Numbered from the stretch's first letter, positions 1 through 7,946 are shown. The stretch: 10,077 nucleotides of DNA from JBKHBQ01 sp046542305 (GCA_046542305.1 JBKHBQ010000141.1:1-10077); one strand, 5' to 3'. Numbers and translations are program-made. Notes: generated by a model from the sequence alone, not told the origin.

Positions 1-583
1 TGTACAGTTTGGATTGCTCATCGGCCCAGTTTTTAGAAAACAGGTACAGGCTGTCGCCAAAGCTTATCATGGCCTCACAATCGAAATTATGATCGTGGGT
101 TTGCTTGCTGAAATCCTGTTGATCGGCATAAGAAAAACTGATGATTTCGGCGTCAACTGCCAGATCCGGGGGGCTGTTCGTAATAGCGGATTTTGCCACC
201 TTCAATACATGAAGATCCTGTCGCGTGCCGCTGTTGTTTCCAAAATCACCTATATAAATAAAGGTGTCGCACTGGGTAATGTCTTCCCAGTCTTTGTTTT
301 TGGTATTCCTGATCAGAATGTTTCTTTGTATTTCCCCGCTTTCAGGATTTAGTCCGTAGATGGCGGCCTCGCCCCCGCTGTCGTTGTGTGTCCAGATTAA
401 GCCATCCCAGAATATCAGCCCTGAAGTTTCGTTCACTACATCCGGCAAGGGCGAGATCAATACCTGCGGCTGATAATCGATCTGATCAAGCGGTTCCTGC
501 GCATCCTGTGCGGACACAACTGTCGTAAAAACAAAAGTCAGCAGAAACAGCAACAAATATGTAGGCGGATTGCGAAAGGGCAT
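1..583 (-). CDS. Secreted propeller-like protein of unknown function, 3' end outside the window
   Basis: An open frame runs from ATG at 583 to the window edge without a stop, giving 194 residues of a longer protein. Residues 1-25 form a signal peptide: a short basic start, a Leu/Phe-rich core at 9-23, and a likely cut after VSA before QDAQ. The mature part has short strand-like segments with HNDSGG (66-71), WEDI (99-102), IGDFGNN (111-117) and NFDCEAM (166-172). These suggest an acidic, calcium-type or esterase/SdiA-regulated-like beta-propeller, but I cannot assign a family with certainty. The start lies only 10 bases after the folD stop and has no SD, so it is probably the last or a late gene of the ffh-folD transcript. 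A T9SS tail, if present, would be outside the window. Seen: signal peptide and open frame. Inferred: propeller fold and export to the periplasm or cell surface. Confidence 0.8.
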   Translation of the reverse strand, partial: MPFRNPPTYLLLFLLTFVFTTVVSAQDAQEPLDQIDYQPQVLISPLPDVVNETSGLIFWDGLIWTHNDSGGEAAIYGLNPESGEIQRNILIRNTKNKDWEDITQCDTFIYIGDFGNNSGTRQDLHVLKVAKSAITNSPPDLAVDAEIISFSYADQQDFSKQTHDHNFDCEAMISFGDSLYLFSKNWADEQSKLY

Positions 584-593
584 GGCACATGAC

Positions 594-1475
594 TTATAAT
601 CCGGTGGCCCTGCGAAAAGCCTTGAGGGTATTCAACAACAGCGCCACACGTGTCATGGGCCCCACACCACCCGGCACGGGCGTAATATAACCGGCTTTTT
701 TTGCCACTTCATCAAATTTTACATCCCCGATAAGCTTAAAGCCCGATTTGCTGTTTTCGGAAGCCACACGGTGAATGCCTACATCGATCACCACAACGTC
801 ATCCTTCACCATGTCCGCCGTAACAAATCCGGGTTGTCCTATGGCAGCAATGAGAATATCGGCCGAGCGGGTGATGTCTTCAATATTTTTTGTTTTTGAA
901 TGGCATAGCGTCACGGTGGCGTTTCCCGGCGTTGATTTCCTGGAAAGCATCACACTGATGGGTGTTCCCACGATATTGCTTCTGCCCAGCACCACACAGT
1001 GCTTTCCCTGTGTATCAATATTGTTCCGGCGCAGCAGTTCCACAATTCCGTAAGGTGTCGCAGGCAGATACGCAAGGTTGCCGAGAACCATATTGCCCAC
1101 GTTCACGGGGTGAAATCCGTCCACATCCTTTTTCGGGTCGATGTGCTGGATTACCCTGTCGACATTGATGTGCCTTGGGAGGGGAAGCTGCACGATCAGC
1201 CCGTGAATATCGTCGTCGTCATTGATAAAATCGATGGTATCCAGCAACTCCTCTTCCGAAACCTGGCTGTGCAGCCTGTACACCGAAGAAAGAATTCCGA
1301 CGGCTTTGCAATCCTTCTCCTTATGCGAAACGTAGGTTTCGCTGGCGGGGTCTTCGCCAACGAGGATGGCTGCCAGATGCGGTGATTCGCCCTCGTTTTC
1401 GATCAGTTTACCAACCTCGGTTTTGATTTCTTCCTTGATGGCTTCAGCAGTTTGTTTTCCGTCGATCAGTATCAT
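594..1475 (-). CDS. folD: Bifunctional methylenetetrahydrofolate dehydrogenase / methenyltetrahydrofolate cyclohydrolase FolD
   Basis: This cytoplasmic enzyme of one-carbon metabolism oxidises 5,10-methylene-THF with NADP+ and hydrolyses the product to 10-formyl-THF, which feeds purine and fMet-tRNA synthesis. The 293-residue length is normal for the family. The N-terminal catalytic domain has the YxxxK pair (Y48, K52), followed by QLPLP (96-100) and DVDGFHP (117-123). The NADP-binding Rossmann part has GRSNIVGTP (164-172). The C-terminal signature PVPGGVGPMT is at 266-275. All key residues appear intact. The ATG at 1475 gives the standard N-terminus MILIDGK, so the start is secure; no SD is visible. 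The gene follows ffh after 34 AT-rich bases with no terminator or clear promoter, so the two are probably co-transcribed. Identification is near certain. Confidence 0.98.
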   Translation of the reverse strand: MILIDGKQTAEAIKEEIKTEVGKLIENEGESPHLAAILVGEDPASETYVSHKEKDCKAVGILSSVYRLHSQVSEEELLDTIDFINDDDDIHGLIVQLPLPRHINVDRVIQHIDPKKDVDGFHPVNVGNMVLGNLAYLPATPYGIVELLRRNNIDTQGKHCVVLGRSNIVGTPISVMLSRKSTPGNATVTLCHSKTKNIEDITRSADILIAAIGQPGFVTADMVKDDVVVIDVGIHRVASENSKSGFKLIGDVKFDEVAKKAGYITPVPGGVGPMTRVALLLNTLKAFRRATGL

Positions 1476-1509
1476 TACTGTTAGGTATTAATGTGATTGC
1501 GAATAATTA

Positions 1510-2850
1510 CTATACTCCCATTCCTTTCATACGCTGCATCATGCGCATCATATTTTTTCCGCCGCCCTTGGTCATCATGCGCATCATTTTGCGGGTTTCT
1601 TCAAATTGCTTAATCAGGCGGTTTACCTCCTGAATGTCGGTGCCGCTTCCCTTTGCGATTCGGCGGCGACGGCTTCCGTTAAGGATTTTATGATCTTCGC
1701 GTTCGGCCGGGGTCATCGAATAAATGATGGCTTCCACTTCTTTAAACGCATCATCATCGATATCGAGATTTTTGATGGCCTTGCCCATGCCTGGAATCAT
1801 GCTCATCAAATCCTTCACGTTACCCATTTTTTTGATCTGTTTGATCTGGGAAAGGAAATCGTTGAAGTTGAACTGATTTTTGGCAATTTTGCGCTGCAGC
1901 TTCTGAGCCTCTTCCTGATCGAACTGCTCCTGAGCTTTTTCCACCAGCGAAACAATATCACCCATTCCCAGGATACGGTCGGCCATACGTTTGGGATAGA
2001 AAACATCGAGGGCTTCGATCTTTTCGCCGATCCCGACAAACTTAATGGGTTTTTCAACCACCGACCGGATGGTAAGTGCGGCACCGCCACGGGTATCACC
2101 GTCGAGTTTGGTGAGGACAACCCCTTCGTAGTCGAGCCTGTCGTGGAAAGCCTTCGCCGTATTCACGGCATCCTGACCCGTCATGGCATCCACCACAAAG
2201 AGTGTTTCGTGCGGATTGATGCTGGATTTCACATTGCTGATCTCATCCATCATCTGCTCGTCGATGGCCAGACGTCCGGCGGTATCAACGATCACCACAT
2301 TATGCCCGTGCTGTTTGGCATAATCGATGGAATTCTTTGCAATTTTTACGGGATTTTTATTTTCTTCCTCGGTATAAACTTCAACGTTGATCTGTTCGCC
2401 AAGCACCTGAAGCTGATTGATAGCAGCAGGACGGTACACGTCGCCTGCAACCAGCAATGGACGCTTACCCTTTTTTCTCTTCAGAAAACTTGCAAGCTTG
2501 GCAGAAAAGGTGGTTTTACCCGAACCCTGCAAACCTGCAATGAGAATAATGGCAGGATTTCCCTTCAGGTTGATCTCCTCATGCTCGCCACCCATCAGCT
2601 CAGTCATTTCCTCGTGAACGATCTTCACCATCAACTGTCCGGGTGATACCGCATTGAGTACATTTTGCCCAAGCGCTTCTTCCTTCACCTTCTCGGTGAA
2701 CTGCTTGGCGATTTTATAACTGACGTCGGCATCGAGCAGTGCCTTGCGAACCTCCTTCAGGGTTTCGGCCACATTGATTTCGGTTATATGACCGTGTCCT
2801 TTCAGAATCTTAAACGAGCGTTCGAGTTTTTCACTTAAGCTTTCAAACAT
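1510..2850 (-). CDS. ffh: Signal recognition particle GTPase Ffh (SRP54)
   Basis: Ffh binds signal sequences emerging from the ribosome, together with the SRP RNA, and delivers nascent membrane proteins to the receptor FtsY. The 446 residues show the usual order: an N-terminal helical bundle (about 1-85), the G domain, and a methionine-rich M domain. The G domain has P-loop GLQGSGKTT (106-114), DVYRPAA (137-143), DTAGR (189-193), TKLDGDTRGG (247-256) and GIGEK (273-277). The M domain (about 310-446) has MIPGMGK (351-357) and the RNA-binding segment with NGSRRRRIAKGSGT (391-404). It ends in Met-rich helices that line the signal-sequence groove. The start MFESLSEKLERSF is typical. The gene is intact, lacks an SD, and has a -7-like promoter box 25 bases upstream of the ATG. 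It heads the ffh-folD cluster. Confidence 0.98.
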   Translation of the reverse strand: MFESLSEKLERSFKILKGHGHITEINVAETLKEVRKALLDADVSYKIAKQFTEKVKEEALGQNVLNAVSPGQLMVKIVHEEMTELMGGEHEEINLKGNPAIILIAGLQGSGKTTFSAKLASFLKRKKGKRPLLVAGDVYRPAAINQLQVLGEQINVEVYTEEENKNPVKIAKNSIDYAKQHGHNVVIVDTAGRLAIDEQMMDEISNVKSSINPHETLFVVDAMTGQDAVNTAKAFHDRLDYEGVVLTKLDGDTRGGAALTIRSVVEKPIKFVGIGEKIEALDVFYPKRMADRILGMGDIVSLVEKAQEQFDQEEAQKLQRKIAKNQFNFNDFLSQIKQIKKMGNVKDLMSMIPGMGKAIKNLDIDDDAFKEVEAIIYSMTPAEREDHKILNGSRRRRIAKGSGTDIQEVNRLIKQFEETRKMMRMMTKGGGKNMMRMMQRMKGMGV

Positions 2851-2874
2851 GTTTTACTAAATTTTTTAGGGCTG

Positions 2875-2882
2875 CAAAGTTA
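2875..2882 (-). promoter_or_regulatory. Probable -7 promoter element for ffh-folD
   Basis: On the minus strand this reads TAACTTTG, a full match to the Bacteroidota -7 consensus TAnnTTTG, and it is followed by CAG. Transcription would start about 15-20 bases before the ffh ATG, giving a very short leader. No TTTG box sits at the usual 19-21 base spacing. The nearest TTG triplets are 12 and 30 bases upstream, so only half of the promoter is recognisable. Confidence 0.45.
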
Positions 2883-3015
2883 GAATTTTTTAATCAATTG
2901 CTGAGGGATAAACAATTGGCAACGACTTTCGTTTACCTGATTAAATCATTGATGCAAAGAGCATCCTCAGGCTTATACCTGGCGATCAGCTAAACCCTCA
3001 GCACTCCTGGTCTTC

Positions 3016-3046
3016 AAAAAAAATCAGATCATGTTTTGTACGTGAT
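3016..3046 (-). terminator. Weak terminator candidate after the PKD/T9SS gene
   Basis: On the minus strand, ATCACG (3046-3041) and CATGAT (3033-3028) can pair over a 7-base loop with one mismatch. Four bases later an uninterrupted run of eight T follows (3023-3016). The position, about 30-60 bases past the stop at 3078, suits a terminator that separates this gene from ffh. The stem is short and imperfect, so this is only a candidate. The rest of the 227-base gap holds the ffh promoter element and small hairpins without T-tracts. Confidence 0.3.
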
Positions 3047-3077
3047 GATGGAGATCCGTCCGGAATAGATAAGTTTT

Positions 3078-4283
3078 CTATCTGGCAATTTGGATTTTCT
3101 CCACCCGCATACCTTCATCCGTGAAAACTGTAACCAGATAGATGCCCTCGGTTAATGATCCCAAACCGATTTCAAGATTTCCTGAACTGACAGCTTTGGG
3201 AGCAATTACCTGTCTACCCATCAGATCGGTTACCGAAACGGAAATATTTTTCAAGCTGCCATCAGGATTTGATACATAAATGGTTTCAGATGCCGGATTG
3301 GGATAAACAAGAATTTTGTTTTTCAACAGTGGATTGCTGATCCCCGTTGTATTGCAAACAACAGGGAATATGGCATGATCGATATTCAAACCCCAACTCT
3401 GCTGGGCATCTGTATAGGGATACCACTGGTTGGTATTATGCTGCTCCCAGCCATTGGCAGGATTGCCCTGTCCGTCTTCATTGGTAAACAAAACCAATGT
3501 GTCGCCCGTGTTCTGCGGCAACTCCACTCCCAGAAAAAAAGGCCCGTCGAGCGCCAGCGGTTCATCAAAGAAAACCAGTGTAGAACGCTCCCAATCTACA
3601 TTCTGCCTGATCTCGGCCATCAGCATGGATTGGGTCGAAAGCACCGTTCCCGGACTTCCCTGCGGACCGTCGGCAGCCCACGTATGAAACTTCACCTCGG
3701 TATTCGAGATCATCGACATATCGGCTACCGCAAAATCGAAAATTCCGCCAAAAAGATAGCCTTCGTTTCCCTCATCAAAATAGCTGGCTTTGGCAAGATC
3801 GCCGTAGGAATTGTTTCCGGAGACATAGCCGGAACCATTGCTGAATATTATATAATAGGTGTACTCGCCCGGCAGGGGATAAGCTGTGGTGTCACAGTTT
3901 CCCTGGCTCACGGTATGGATGAAGCCCGTTCGGGTGACATTCGACACTTCGGCACCATCACTCACCGTAAGCTTTACCGTAAAACTGCCGCTTGTTTGAT
4001 AGGTGTGCAGCGGATTTTTTATGCTATCAGTGGATCCATCTCCAAAATTCCACTGCCAACTTGTGGGATCGCCGGTGGAGGCATCCTTGAACTGGACCGT
4101 AAAAGGCACTTCACCAAACCGGGCAATAGCCACAAAATCGGCATTCAAAGCGTCGCCGCCGGTTACCGTCACGGTGCGGTCTACAGAAGCTCGTGCAACA
4201 GAAGCCTGCCGTTGAGGCAAGGCTGCAAAACTAAACACACAAATGAATGCAATTACCAGAGTGGCGTAACAGATTAATTTCAT
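3078..4283 (-). CDS. Secreted PKD-domain protein with C-terminal type IX secretion sorting domain
   Basis: The 401-residue protein has three recognisable parts. Residues 1-22 or so are a Sec signal peptide (core LICYATLVIAFICVFSFAAL). Residues about 47-125 are a PKD domain, an Ig-like module common in surface proteins, with the hallmark WNFGDGS (78-84) and HTY (93-95). Residues about 322-401 are a T9SS type A sorting domain: VYPNPAS (326-332), VTDLMGRQV (351-359), LTEGIYLV (377-384) and a basic end. The middle (126-312) is rich in Tyr, Gly, Asn and Trp and matches no family I know; it may be a beta-sandwich binding domain. Known for the family: such tails send cargo through the outer membrane and are then removed, often with attachment to lipopolysaccharide. 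Inferred: cell-surface or released adhesin or binding protein. No catalytic motif was seen. The ATG at 4283 is well placed before the signal peptide. Confidence 0.93.
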   Translation of the reverse strand: MKLICYATLVIAFICVFSFAALPQRQASVARASVDRTVTVTGGDALNADFVAIARFGEVPFTVQFKDASTGDPTSWQWNFGDGSTDSIKNPLHTYQTSGSFTVKLTVSDGAEVSNVTRTGFIHTVSQGNCDTTAYPLPGEYTYYIIFSNGSGYVSGNNSYGDLAKASYFDEGNEGYLFGGIFDFAVADMSMISNTEVKFHTWAADGPQGSPGTVLSTQSMLMAEIRQNVDWERSTLVFFDEPLALDGPFFLGVELPQNTGDTLVLFTNEDGQGNPANGWEQHNTNQWYPYTDAQQSWGLNIDHAIFPVVCNTTGISNPLLKNKILVYPNPASETIYVSNPDGSLKNISVSVTDLMGRQVIAPKAVSSGNLEIGLGSLTEGIYLVTVFTDEGMRVEKIQIAR

Positions 4284-4285
4284 AT

Positions 4286-4308
4286 CGCAGGTTTTACCTG
4301 CGAAAATA
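4286..4308 (-). promoter_or_regulatory. Start-adjacent hairpin and -7-like element upstream of the PKD/T9SS gene
   Basis: A perfect 6-bp inverted repeat, CGCAGG and CCTGCG with a 5-base loop (4286-4302), ends two bases before the ATG on the minus strand. Overlapping its far edge is TATTTTCG (4308-4301), one mismatch from the -7 consensus TAnnTTTG. If the promoter is real, transcription would begin inside the repeat, making it more likely an operator-type dyad. If transcription starts further upstream, it would be a leader hairpin pressing on the start codon. The sequence does not decide between the two. Confidence 0.35.
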
Positions 4309-4388
4309 GGTTAAAACAATTTATTACAGAAGTTTATTGAAAATAATTACAAATAAGAAAGTGAGTTCTATTATTTATCCGAGTTCCG

Positions 4389-4396
4389 TATTTTTG
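4389..4396 (+). promoter_or_regulatory. Probable -7 promoter element for the Asp-box protein gene
   Basis: TATTTTTG matches TAnnTTTG fully and lies 57 bases before the ATG at 4453, predicting a leader of about 50 bases. There is no clear TTTG at -33. The element sits in the 169-base divergent gap between the PKD gene and this gene. Apart from this box and the dyad next to the PKD start, the gap is AT-rich with nothing else recognised. Confidence 0.45.
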
Positions 4397-4452
4397 GCGA
4401 TTACAATTGTATGTAACACTAATCGACAACTATTTCATTAATTTTTAGCACA

Positions 4453-7400
4453 ATGCAGGAAAAACTTAAACAAAGAAACCCGGTACGTACTTATTCGGGT
4501 GCTATGAAAGCAGGGGCGATTCTGTTGTCGCTCATTTTTTTGCTGGTATCCACCGATGCTTTTGCAAAGAAAAAAAAAGATAAAGACGAAAAAAACGACA
4601 CCCTGAAATCCTCCACCTTTTCCGGGTTGAAATGGCGTGGTATCGGCCCGGCATTTACATCGGGGCGTATTGCCGATTTTGCCGTTAATCCCGACAACCA
4701 CAGCGAATACTATGTAGCCGTAGCCTCGGGACACGTGTGGAAAACCGAGAACAACGGCACAACGTTCAAACCGATCTTCGACAATTACGGAGCATATGCC
4801 ATGGGCTCTATCGCCATGGATCCCAACAACCACAACATTTTGTGGCTGGGAACCGGCGAAAACAACCACCAGCGGGCGCTTGGCTACGGCAACGGCGTTT
4901 ACAAATCGGAAGACGGCGGCAGCTCGTGGAAAAACATGGGATTGAAGGAATCGCGACAGATTGGCAAAATTCTTATCCATCCTGAAAATTCAGACATTGT
5001 GTATGTGGCTGCTGAAGGCTCGGTCTGGGGACCCGGCGGTGACAGAGGGCTGTACAAAACCACCGACGGCGGCGAAACCTGGGAAAAGGTGCTGGAGATC
5101 AGCGAGCATACAGGTGTGAACGATATGGTTATGGATCCGCGTGACCCCGAAGTGATTTATGCCACTTCGGAACAGCGTCGCCGCAGAGGCTTTGGCAAAA
5201 TTGGCGGCGGACCGGAATCGGCAGTTTACAAAACCAATGATGGGGGCAAAACCTGGAATAAGATCATGAAAGGACTTCCCGGAGGGCACATCGGCGGAAT
5301 GGGCATCGCCATTTCTCCGGCCAATCCCGAATACCTTTACCTGATCATGGAAGCCGCCGGGGATAATGGAGGTTTCTTCCGCTCAACCAACCGCGGCGCA
5401 AGCTGGGAAAAACGCAGTAACCATCATTCCAGCGGACAATATTACAATGAGATCTTTTGCGATCCCGTTGACCCGGATAAAGTGTACTCGATGGAAACCA
5501 TCTCAAAGGTTACCACCGATGGGGGCAAAACCTGGAACCGGCTCAGCAACAAAGGACGCCATGTGGATGATCATGCCATGTGGATTGATCCCGACGACAC
5601 CCGGCACTGGATGATCGGCGGGGACGGCGGTGTATATGAAACATTCGACGACGGCGAAAACTTCCTGTTCAAATCAAACCTGCCCATTACACAGTTTTAC
5701 CGCGTAAACGTGGACGACAGTGAGCCCTTCTACTGGGTTTACGGCGGAACGCAGGACAACAACAGCATGGGCGGCCCCTCTCAAAATATCAAGAGCAGCG
5801 GGGTTAGCAGCGACGAATGGATTGTAACCCTGGGCGGCGACGGCTTCTTCCAGGCCATCGAGCCGGGGAATCCTGATATCGTTTATTCTGCCTATCAGTA
5901 TGGCAACATCTTCCGCTACGATAAAAAATCCGGCGAAAGCCTCAAGATCAAACCAGAACCCGGCAAGGACGAACTTACCTACCGCTGGAACTGGAATACA
6001 CCTTTTATATTAAGCCCCCATTCGGGAACAAGGCTTTACATTGCAGCCAACAAGGTTTTCCGCAGCGACGACCGCGGTAACAGTTGGGAAACCATCAGCG
6101 GCGACCTTACCCGTGACGAGGATCGCAACCAGTTTAAAATAATGGATAAATACTGGCCTTCCGACGCCGTATCTAAAGATGTATCGACCTCGCTATGGGG
6201 AACAATCGTTTCACTGGCCGAATCACCAATTAAAGAAGACCTTCTTTATATAGGCACCGATGATGGCGTGATTCAGGTATCGGAAGACGCGGGCGCAAAC
6301 TGGCATAAAATCAGCAGCTTTCCGGGTGTTCCCCAATACACATATGTCAGCGATATTCTTCCCTCCCTTTTCGACGAAAATGTGGTGTATGCCTCTTTCG
6401 ACAATATCAAAAGCGACGATTTCAAACCCTACCTGCTTAAGAGCACCGACAAAGGCCGTACCTGGGAATCCATCACCGGAAACCTTCCTGAAGACGAAAC
6501 CATCCATACCATCGTTCAGGATCCGGTAAAAGAGGATTTGCTTTTCGTTGGCACAGAGTTCAGTGCATTCTTTACCCTCGACGGAGGTAAAATCTGGACA
6601 GAACTTTCGGCCGGAATGCCCGATATTGCCGTGAAAGATTTGGTGATTCAGGAACGTGAAGGCGACCTGGTGGCAGCCACCTTCGGCCGCGGATTCTACA
6701 TCATCGACAACTACACGCCGCTGCGCCATGTCGATGCACAAGCGCTCGACACCAGCAAAGCCATACTCTTCCCCGTAAAGGACGCACTAATGTATGTTCA
6801 GGATGGCGGCCGCTACGGACAGGGATCTACCTATTATACCGCACCTAATCCCGAATTTGGAGCCATCTTCACCTATTATCTGAATGATGTTCCGAAAACC
6901 AAAAAACAGGAAAGGCTGAAAAAAGAAAAAGAATTATTCAAAAACAGCGAACCTATTCCCCAACCCACTACGGAGCAATTGCGCGAAGAAGAAAAGGAAA
7001 TCCCTCCTGTATTGATCTTTACCATCACCGATGAAGACGGCAACATCGTTCGCAAGCTTTACGAAAGTCCTTCAACAGGCATTAACCGCACCAGTTGGAA
7101 TCTTCGCTATCAGGGTAAAAACCCGGTACATTTGAGCGGAGGCAAATTCAATCCCAAAAGCGGAGGAAGCTCAGGAATGTATGCCCTTCCGGGAACCTAC
7201 TATGTATCAATGTCGATGGATCACAACGGCGAAGTGACCCAACTGGCCGGACCGGTTGCATTCACTGCCAAACCGCTCGAAAACACCACACTGCCCGCCA
7301 CCGACCGCGAAGCGCTTGTACAATACCAGAACAAGGTTTCCGAACTGGCACGTACCATGCGCGGCGCCGAAAACTACATGGAAGACCTCATGAAAAAAGT

Positions 7401-7776
7401 AGCTCACATCAGGCAGGCACTGCATAATACACCCAAGGCACCGGTTGAATTATCGCACAAAGCACGTAACCTGGCCGAAAGTCTCGATGAGGTTGAATTC
7501 GAATTTAACGGCACGCCGGCAAAGGCCAGTTCAGAGGAAGTACCTCCTGAACCGATGCCGCTCAACCACAGGATGAACACCATTGCTTATTCGCACTGGG
7601 GCTCCACATCGGCGCCTACACAAACACAGTTGAAGCAATACCAAATCCTGATGGAAGAACTTCCGCCGGTTATCGATGAAATCAAACAGATCGACCGTGA
7701 AGTAACCGCCCTGGAAAAGGAAATGGAAAAGTATGAAGCACCGTGGACACCCGGCAGATTACCGGAATTGAAATAA
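4453..7776 (+). CDS. Large exported Asp-box (BNR/sortilin-type) beta-propeller protein
   Basis: The 1107-residue protein has a signal peptide (MKAGAILLSLIFLLVSTDAFA at 18-38) followed by a lysine-rich linker (39-47). Asp-box motifs of the S/T-x-D-x-G-x-x-W type occur at 152-159, 203-210, 261-268, 311-318, 354-361, 538-545, 610-617, 664-671 and 708-715, with looser copies at 98-105 and 397-404. This fits one or two large beta-propellers over about 55-755. GIGPAFTSGRIADFAVNP (63-80) is typical of the Bacteroidota family often labelled glycosyl hydrolase or VPS10-like. Residues about 853-940 look like an Ig-like domain, and 950-1095 are largely helical and charged. There is no T9SS tail or lipobox, so a periplasmic site is likely. 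I see no clear sialidase active site, so hydrolase activity is doubtful. ATG 4453 is preferred for its A/T-rich upstream context; ATG 4504 would give a shorter signal peptide. Confidence 0.9.
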   Translation: MQEKLKQRNPVRTYSGAMKAGAILLSLIFLLVSTDAFAKKKKDKDEKNDTLKSSTFSGLKWRGIGPAFTSGRIADFAVNPDNHSEYYVAVASGHVWKTENNGTTFKPIFDNYGAYAMGSIAMDPNNHNILWLGTGENNHQRALGYGNGVYKSEDGGSSWKNMGLKESRQIGKILIHPENSDIVYVAAEGSVWGPGGDRGLYKTTDGGETWEKVLEISEHTGVNDMVMDPRDPEVIYATSEQRRRRGFGKIGGGPESAVYKTNDGGKTWNKIMKGLPGGHIGGMGIAISPANPEYLYLIMEAAGDNGGFFRSTNRGASWEKRSNHHSSGQYYNEIFCDPVDPDKVYSMETISKVTTDGGKTWNRLSNKGRHVDDHAMWIDPDDTRHWMIGGDGGVYETFDDGENFLFKSNLPITQFYRVNVDDSEPFYWVYGGTQDNNSMGGPSQNIKSSGVSSDEWIVTLGGDGFFQAIEPGNPDIVYSAYQYGNIFRYDKKSGESLKIKPEPGKDELTYRWNWNTPFILSPHSGTRLYIAANKVFRSDDRGNSWETISGDLTRDEDRNQFKIMDKYWPSDAVSKDVSTSLWGTIVSLAESPIKEDLLYIGTDDGVIQVSEDAGANWHKISSFPGVPQYTYVSDILPSLFDENVVYASFDNIKSDDFKPYLLKSTDKGRTWESITGNLPEDETIHTIVQDPVKEDLLFVGTEFSAFFTLDGGKIWTELSAGMPDIAVKDLVIQEREGDLVAATFGRGFYIIDNYTPLRHVDAQALDTSKAILFPVKDALMYVQDGGRYGQGSTYYTAPNPEFGAIFTYYLNDVPKTKKQERLKKEKELFKNSEPIPQPTTEQLREEEKEIPPVLIFTITDEDGNIVRKLYESPSTGINRTSWNLRYQGKNPVHLSGGKFNPKSGGSSGMYALPGTYYVSMSMDHNGEVTQLAGPVAFTAKPLENTTLPATDREALVQYQNKVSELARTMRGAENYMEDLMKKVAHIRQALHNTPKAPVELSHKARNLAESLDEVEFEFNGTPAKASSEEVPPEPMPLNHRMNTIAYSHWGSTSAPTQTQLKQYQILMEELPPVIDEIKQIDREVTALEKEMEKYEAPWTPGRLPELK
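5239..5537 (+). repeat. Pair of identical 20-bp direct repeats encoding Asp-boxes
   Basis: GATGGGGGCAAAACCTGGAA occurs at 5239-5258 and again at 5518-5537, in the same reading frame and 279 bases (93 codons) apart. Both copies encode DGGKTWN of an Asp-box. The identity extends to every synonymous position, while other Asp-boxes in the gene differ at the DNA level. This may reflect recent exchange between blades or simply shared codon preference. Confidence 0.8.
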
Positions 7777-7803
7777 ACCACAACCATTTTGATGATTGGA
7801 ATG

Positions 7804-7839
7804 CTGCCTGCAGTTATTAAACCTGCAGGCAGTTTTTTT
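7804..7839 (+). terminator. Rho-independent terminator of the Asp-box protein gene
   Basis: CTGCCTGCAG (7804-7813) and CTGCAGGCAG (7823-7832) form a perfect 10-bp stem with a 9-base loop, followed directly by seven T. It lies 28 bases past the stop at 7776. A smaller AT-rich hairpin, CCTAAA/TTTAGG (7844-7859), follows at once. Together they isolate the large gene from the rpsU promoter. Confidence 0.95.
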
Positions 7840-7867
7840 ATCTCCTAAACTTTTTTAGGCGAATAAT

Positions 7868-7898
7868 TTTGCAGGTTTAAATAAGTTGTTTAATTTTG
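7868..7898 (+). promoter_or_regulatory. Bacteroidota-type promoter for rpsU
   Basis: TTTG (7868-7871), a 19-base spacer and TAATTTTG (7891-7898) match both halves of the Bacteroidota housekeeping promoter. The predicted start is near 7904, giving an A-rich leader of about 56 bases before rpsU. The upstream TTTG is itself part of another TAATTTTG (7864-7871), so a second, weaker start about 27 bases upstream is possible. Confidence 0.8.
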
Positions 7899-7946
7899 CA
7901 CGCCAATTTGGTAAAAAAGAATAAAACAAGAAATAAAATATTTAAA

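Noticed and set aside
14..352. Plus-strand ORF of 112 codons
   Set aside because: It lies opposite the secreted protein at 1-583, whose minus frame has a signal peptide and coherent motifs. The plus frame shows no recognisable protein features.
1606..2646. Plus-strand ORF of 346 codons
   Set aside because: It is antisense to ffh, which is intact with all GTPase motifs. The long open frame is a by-product of ffh codon use.
2901..3001. CTGAGGG and CCCTCAG inverted repeat, plus small hairpins (GATGC/GCATC at 2951-2965, CAGG/CCTG at 2968-2981)
   Set aside because: The arms are short or far apart (87 bases), there is no T-tract or conserved RNA pattern, and no small RNA can be supported.
3375..4277. 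Plus-strand ORF of 300 codons
   Set aside because: It is antisense to the PKD/T9SS gene; its translation has no domain, signal peptide or start context.
4504..4506. ATG 4504 as the start of the Asp-box protein
   Set aside because: It is possible and gives a tidy signal peptide, but its upstream context is GC-richer with no A at -3. ATG 4453 has the A/T-rich context usual for this lineage. Kept only as an alternative.
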